This document shows, piece by piece, positions 21,290-24,260 of a stretch of 24,260 bases of DNA. The translations under genes were made by a program, and so were the position numbers. How positions within the stretch are numbered: the stretch's first letter is position 1; every line of letters begins with the position of its first letter. The notes beneath the pieces are model-generated. The model was not told the DNA's origin, did not search any database, and saw nothing but the letters and a program-made list of their open reading frames with translations. The stretch is from IMG/VR virus record IMGVR_UViG_3300036393_000027, positions 1 through 24,260 of that record; one strand, written 5' to 3'. Source of the stretch: a virus.

Positions 21290-22117
21290 ATGAAGACCTG
21301 TCATTGGCTTGCCGCAGCCGGTTGTCTGCTCGGTATCCTGAGCCTCGCCGGCTGCGTCCGTGCGTCCCCGGCGCAAGAAACCTGGGATCTGAAGAAGATG
21401 GCACAGCAGATAGACCAGACCAATGTCGTGGTCGGAGTGGGCGGTGATGGATTCTGCTCCGGCACGATCATCTCAAAAAAGCACCGCCTGGTGCTTACTG
21501 CCAGTCACTGTGTCACGGATCGGATCACCCGTGAGCAGCAGGAATTTGTTGATCCAGTGACCGGCGAGGTGACGAAGAAGACCATCGAGAAGAAACTGGA
21601 TCTCGAGATTTGGCAGAACATCACCCGAGACTATCAGGTGATATCGTCTCGTCACTATGTGGCAAAGATCATCGGCAATGACGCCGGCAACGACGTGGCG
21701 CTGCTCCAGATTCTCGATGTCGACTTCAGAGCACCGATGGAGGCTCCACTGGCTCCGGACAGTCATGTGCTGATGCGGGGACAGACTATCTATGTCGTCG
21801 GCAACCCAGGAGTGATCCTCGACAATTCGGTCACAAAGGGCATTGTTTCCTCGGCTGAACGCACGCTTGCCATCGGAGGAAAGTCGCTCAAGGTGTTTCA
21901 GATCGACGCCGCCAGCATCGGTGGCAATTCCGGTGGGTCGGTTCTGAATGAGCGCGGCGAGCTCGTGGGGACGCTTGATGCGGGATTGCGCGGATCGGGC
22001 ATCAACTTCGCCGTGCCGATCTCCGCAACCAGAGCGCTTCTGCGCCGTAGCGGACTCGGTGATGTCGTGGGCGATAATGCAAAGAAGCAGGATCGTCTGC
22101 CGCAGGAGGCGCGCTGA
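21290..22117 (+). CDS. trypsin-like serine protease, predicted lipoprotein, in the lysis cassette
   Basis: An S1-type (chymotrypsin/DegP-like) protease. The catalytic triad is visible as LTASHC (His73), GNDVALL (Asp135) and GGNSGGSV (Ser214), with a CSGTIIS strand before it. No PDZ domain follows. The N-terminus is a lipoprotein signal (hydrophobic LAAAGCLLGILSLAGC) with lipobox Leu-Ala-Gly-Cys at 19-22; residues after Cys22 (Val, Arg) do not show the Asp that retains lipoproteins at the inner membrane, so outer-membrane anchoring is expected. Positioned between holin-like and endolysin genes, it could help break envelope proteins during lysis, or act in the lysogen. AAGGATCTCGCC supplies the ribosome-binding site, and the stop overlaps the amidase start (TGATG). 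Confidence 0.85.
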   Translation: MKTCHWLAAAGCLLGILSLAGCVRASPAQETWDLKKMAQQIDQTNVVVGVGGDGFCSGTIISKKHRLVLTASHCVTDRITREQQEFVDPVTGEVTKKTIEKKLDLEIWQNITRDYQVISSRHYVAKIIGNDAGNDVALLQILDVDFRAPMEAPLAPDSHVLMRGQTIYVVGNPGVILDNSVTKGIVSSAERTLAIGGKSLKVFQIDAASIGGNSGGSVLNERGELVGTLDAGLRGSGINFAVPISATRALLRRSGLGDVVGDNAKKQDRLPQEAR

Positions 22118-22836
22118 TGCGCCGGCGGTCCACTGACCATCTTGTCCTTCACTGCTCGGCGACACCGCCGACAGCCGATATCGGCGCTGCCGAGATCCGT
22201 CAATGGCATAAGGCCAAGGGATGGAACGACATCGGCTATCATCTTGTCATTCGGCGCAATGGTGAGGTGGAGGAAGGCCGATCTCTCGAAGAGATCGGCA
22301 GTCATGTGAGAAACCACAACGCCAGTTCTGTCGGCATCTGCCTTGTTGGCGGGGTTGACGCGCGGCAGCGACCGAGGAACAATTTCACCACCGCACAGTG
22401 GAACTCGCTCAAAGATCGTCTGGCCGGTCTGCAGTCGCGGTTTCCGGCCAGCCGCGTCATCGGCCATCGCGACTTTCCCGGCGTCGCCAAGGCATGCCCG
22501 TGCTTTGATGCCATCGACTGGGCCGAAGCCAATGGTTTTCGTGTCGCGGCACGACTCCAGCCGGTTACGTCATCCATGCTGCGTGCCGTCCGGCGGGAGA
22601 TGGAGGATGGCGATGAGGTCGACGATGTTGCGTCAGTTCCGATAACTGGACCGGGAAAATGGCTGGCCGCGATCTTGGGATCCGGTGGTGCGGGTTCACT
22701 GGCCGGCTTCGGCTACGGGATGGATTGGGTGAGCCTCCTCGTCCTCATTCTGGGATTGGCCTCCATGACCTGCGGCGTTCTTCTGGCTATCGGGCGTGAG
22801 CGCCGGGAGCGGCTCTGGGACAGGTTGTTCGGATGA
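22117..22836 (+). CDS. endolysin: T7-lysozyme-type amidase with C-terminal membrane anchor
   Basis: Residues 6-150 form an N-acetylmuramoyl-L-alanine amidase (Amidase_2) that cuts the bond between muramic acid and the peptide stem of peptidoglycan. Candidate zinc ligands and catalytic residues are His12 (VLHCSAT), Tyr41 (IGYHLV), His117 (IGHRDF), Lys125 and Cys127 (AKACPCFD). Residues 178-232 add two predicted transmembrane helices, roughly WLAAILGSGGAGSLAGFGYG and VSLLVLILGLASMTCGVLLA, ending in a basic RERRERLWDRLFG. Plain T7 lysozyme lacks this tail. A membrane-tethered endolysin, possibly with pinholin-like or self-timing action, is inferred. The start overlaps the protease stop, and the stop overlaps the Rz start. 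Confidence 0.88.
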   Translation: MRRRSTDHLVLHCSATPPTADIGAAEIRQWHKAKGWNDIGYHLVIRRNGEVEEGRSLEEIGSHVRNHNASSVGICLVGGVDARQRPRNNFTTAQWNSLKDRLAGLQSRFPASRVIGHRDFPGVAKACPCFDAIDWAEANGFRVAARLQPVTSSMLRAVRREMEDGDEVDDVASVPITGPGKWLAAILGSGGAGSLAGFGYGMDWVSLLVLILGLASMTCGVLLAIGRERRERLWDRLFG

Positions 22837-23183
22837 TGGCAATCCTCGCCCGTATCGGGCTCGGCGGGGTCGGTCTCAAGGGGACCGCCACGCTCATCTT
22901 GACCCTGCTGGCCTTCATCCTCGCGGCCGGGCTCGCGACCAAGCTCTACCTAGCCGGTATCCAAGCTGAACGGGTCAGGACGCTTGAAGCGACTATTGCG
23001 CAGATCAAAGCGGCACTCCTCGCCAATGAAGTCGTCATTCGTCAAGCCGAAGCCGACGCCCGTAACGCCGAGGAGGAAGAACGCAAACTCAAGGAGCTCA
23101 TCGATGCGCTTCAGAACGAAAAGTCCTGTCCTCTTACTCGTGAGCATGTTGACGGCGTGCGTCGGATCGACGAGAGCCCCTGA
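22833..23183 (+). CDS. Rz-like inner-membrane spanin (i-spanin)
   Basis: Residues 18-42 (TATLILTLLAFILAAGLATK) form one N-terminal transmembrane helix, followed by a periplasmic coiled coil at 43-95 (RTLEATIAQIKAALLANEVV) and a Cys at 99 in a CPLTREHVDGVR ending that resembles the Rz C-terminus. The i-spanin pairs with the outer-membrane lipoprotein encoded in the overlapping frame to fuse the two membranes in the last lysis step. The length (116 aa) is normal. The start overlaps the amidase stop (ATGATG), and the last 80 bases overlap the o-spanin gene. Confidence 0.8.
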   Translation: MMAILARIGLGGVGLKGTATLILTLLAFILAAGLATKLYLAGIQAERVRTLEATIAQIKAALLANEVVIRQAEADARNAEEEERKLKELIDALQNEKSCPLTREHVDGVRRIDESP

Positions 23184-23364
23184 TGTGAGGGTGCCGTTGC
23201 CTGATCCTCCGGCTAGACTTCAAATACGTTGTGAGCTCCCAAAGGTGTCGATCGGGCAGGACGCCGTTCAGGCTCTCTATCAGAACCGCGCGGCGCTGAA
23301 GACCTGCGAGGGCAAGCGTCGTGATTGGCAACGCTTTTACCGCTTCCTGCGTGAGAGGAGGTAA
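23104..23364 (+). CDS. Rz1-like outer-membrane spanin lipoprotein (o-spanin)
   Basis: Embedded in the +1 frame of the Rz-like gene. The N-terminus MRFRTKSPVLLLVSMLTAC is a lipoprotein signal with lipobox Leu-Thr-Ala-Cys (Cys19). A Pro-rich segment (APDVRVPLPDPPARL) follows, typical of Rz1, then a longer tail with two further cysteines (Cys43 and Cys68) and a basic end. AAGGAGCTCATCG gives good ribosome binding. Its overlap with the i-spanin gene by 80 bases, and extension beyond it by 181 bases, is one of the known spanin arrangements. An earlier in-frame start would give a highly basic N-terminus without a signal peptide, so it was not chosen. Confidence 0.8.
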   Translation: MRFRTKSPVLLLVSMLTACVGSTRAPDVRVPLPDPPARLQIRCELPKVSIGQDAVQALYQNRAALKTCEGKRRDWQRFYRFLRERR

Positions 23365-23367
23365 GTC

Positions 23368-23613
23368 ATGCCAAGAAAGCTCATCCTCACCGAGCGCAAG
23401 CTCGGCCGCGAACGAGCGGCGGGGCAAGCCTTTCCCGAAGATGGCTTGATCGAGATCGACCCTCGGCTCGAGCCTCGACAGTGGCTTTCAACCTTGGTTC
23501 ACGAGGCGCTTCACATCGCCTTTCCGGAAGCCGATGAGCGATCGGTTGCCCGTGCCGAACGCATCATCACCCGTATATTATGGCGTGCCGGAACTCGTAG
23601 AATTTATCAGTGA
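23368..23613 (+). CDS. minimal HExxH metallopeptidase-like protein (81 aa)
   Basis: The motif TLVHEALHIAFPEADE contains HEALH (residues 45-49), the zinc-binding HExxH of metallopeptidases, preceded by an edge-strand LIEIDPRLEPRQWLSTL. A third ligand could be one of Glu54, Glu57 or Glu64. SprT-like and phage-encoded small proteins share this arrangement, often without known activity. The N-terminal part (PRKLILTERKLGRERAAGQA) is basic. A near-perfect AGGAGGTAAGTC ribosome-binding site precedes the ATG, four bases after the o-spanin stop. It is the last gene of the rightward run. A role in lysis or in cleaving a host or virion protein is open. Confidence 0.75.
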   Translation: MPRKLILTERKLGRERAAGQAFPEDGLIEIDPRLEPRQWLSTLVHEALHIAFPEADERSVARAERIITRILWRAGTRRIYQ

Positions 23614-23656
23614 ACACCCGTCTGGGGCATTCCTGTGCCGCTGAAGCGATCAGCTG

Positions 23657-23694
23657 TCGTATCGGCTCAGAGCCCGAGCCAGTTCACGATACGA
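23657..23694. other. inverted repeat between convergent genes
   Basis: TCGTATCG (23657-23664) pairs with CGATACGA (23687-23694), and GGCTC (23664-23668) with GAGCC (23676-23680). It overlaps the stop codon of the leftward gene and follows the last lysis gene, which suits a bidirectional transcription stop, although the T-run is only three bases. Confidence 0.4.
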
Positions 23695-24260
23695 TTTCCG
23701 AGAGGCACATCCTTCCGAGTCCAGACGATGGTGCTGTCATTGGGCTCTTCGGAGGCAATCTTGGCCTTTGTCGTCTTTTTGACAGGCTTCGTTTTCGCCG
23801 TCAGCGCTTTCGTCGTTTTCGTCTTGGCTGGTTTCAGTTTTACAAGCTTCTTGCGAGCCGGCTTTTTCTGCGCGACGGGTTTCTTGTCCGGCTTGTTATC
23901 AACAATTTCCTTGATCTTTGACGGCTGAGCTTGTGGCAATGACTCAGACGGCTCAGCGGGCTGAGCTTGCGGCGATGGCGCGGCTGTTTCCGCCGTGTTG
24001 CCCGCAGGCTTGGGCGCAAACCAGGGAACACTGGCCGGGCCGCGTTCAACCACAGTCGTCTTATGGGGACTGGTAATTGGGTCTTGTCGCGTGGTCGTGC
24101 CCTGCTGCTCGAGGCAACGATATACGGTCGTGGCTGAATCACCGGAAGCAGATGAGGGGCTCAGGCATTCACTTTGAGCCGTGTGTGCGGCGCCAAGAAA
24201 GCCACATATTGTGGCCATGAGGAGCAACCACGATTGTCTTGTGTGTCCGTGCAACTTCAC
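23667..24260 (-). CDS. secreted Lys/Pro/Ala-rich protein, convergent with the lysis genes (start at window edge)
   Basis: The frame opens with GTG at the last base triplet of the window, so the start may lie further out. Residues 9-29 (QSWLLLMATICGFLGAAHTA) form a signal peptide. Two cysteines follow (SECLSP, VYRCLE), probably forming a disulfide, then a Pro/Ala/Gln-rich region and a very basic stretch with repeated Lys-Pro-x-Lys and Lys-Thr units (about residues 118-168). The end, SIVWTRKDVPLGNRIVNWLG, looks conserved. I do not recognise the family. It may be a host periplasmic or wall-binding protein next to the prophage, or a lysogenic conversion gene; the sequence here does not decide. 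Confidence 0.6.
   Translation of the reverse strand: MKLHGHTRQSWLLLMATICGFLGAAHTAQSECLSPSSASGDSATTVYRCLEQQGTTTRQDPITSPHKTTVVERGPASVPWFAPKPAGNTAETAAPSPQAQPAEPSESLPQAQPSKIKEIVDNKPDKKPVAQKKPARKKLVKLKPAKTKTTKALTAKTKPVKKTTKAKIASEEPNDSTIVWTRKDVPLGNRIVNWLGL

Noticed and set aside
23635-23928. Plus-strand frame rich in Phe and Val opposite the lysine-rich secreted protein
   Set aside because: Its hydrophobic composition is what antisense reading of a Lys-rich sequence gives; the minus-strand frame has a signal peptide and a full-length coherent protein.

Overview
The window is the lysogeny-control, structural and lysis part of a temperate, tailed bacteriophage (or prophage) of an alphaproteobacterium, most likely a Hyphomicrobiales/rhizobia-type host. 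The phage call rests on a contiguous set of recognisable genes: a self-cleaving CI/LexA-type repressor, terminase, portal, major capsid protein, tail proteins, endolysin and spanins. The host call is an inference from high GC content, codon use, and two small proteins (at 378-629 and 1853-2398) whose families I recall mainly from rhizobial genomes and prophages. The P22-type portal, the single short set of connector genes, the ejection-type proteins and the lack of a tape-measure gene or sheath indicate a short-tailed (podovirus) morphology. Resemblance to the Bordetella BPP-1 group is possible but not tested. No integrase, replication gene, tRNA, CRISPR array or insertion sequence was seen.

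Layout. Positions 1-1811 are the genetic switch: a leftward small gene, a small rightward gene, the leftward repressor, and a divergent rightward gene for a helix-turn-helix protein. Two similar dyads (225-247 and 1362-1384) overlap promoter-like sequences, and both divergent transcripts at 1317-1388 appear to be leaderless. Positions 1853-2663 carry a conserved terminase-neighbour gene and a 265-base non-coding segment with two copies of a 48-base module, each followed by an intrinsic-terminator-like hairpin. This is a candidate late-promoter/antitermination or packaging site.

Positions 2664-13412 encode small and large terminase, portal, a cluster of beta-rich virion proteins (one with an exact 21-residue tandem repeat), scaffold-like protein, major capsid protein, decoration candidate and tail adaptor, with many ATGA/TGATG stop-start overlaps that imply coupled translation. 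One gene at 8930-9175 runs against all its neighbours and is a moron candidate. Positions 13412-19741 encode a beta-propeller-like tail hub protein, a GNAT-fold protein, an S74 chaperone-tailed protein, two ejection-type proteins and the tail fibre. An AT-richer methyltransferase gene (19869-20780) follows the fibre and looks like a second moron.

Positions 20993-23613 are the lysis cassette: a holin-like two-helix membrane protein, a trypsin-like protease with a lipoprotein signal, a T7-lysozyme-type amidase fused to a two-helix membrane anchor, overlapping Rz/Rz1 spanins, and a minimal HExxH protein. Convergent to it, at the right edge, is a secreted lysine-rich protein gene that may be host or phage. 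The least ordinary parts are the tandem leader-terminator modules, the opposite-strand moron, the 21-residue repeat protein with a 16-codon echo of its neighbour's C-terminus, and the protease-containing lysis cassette.
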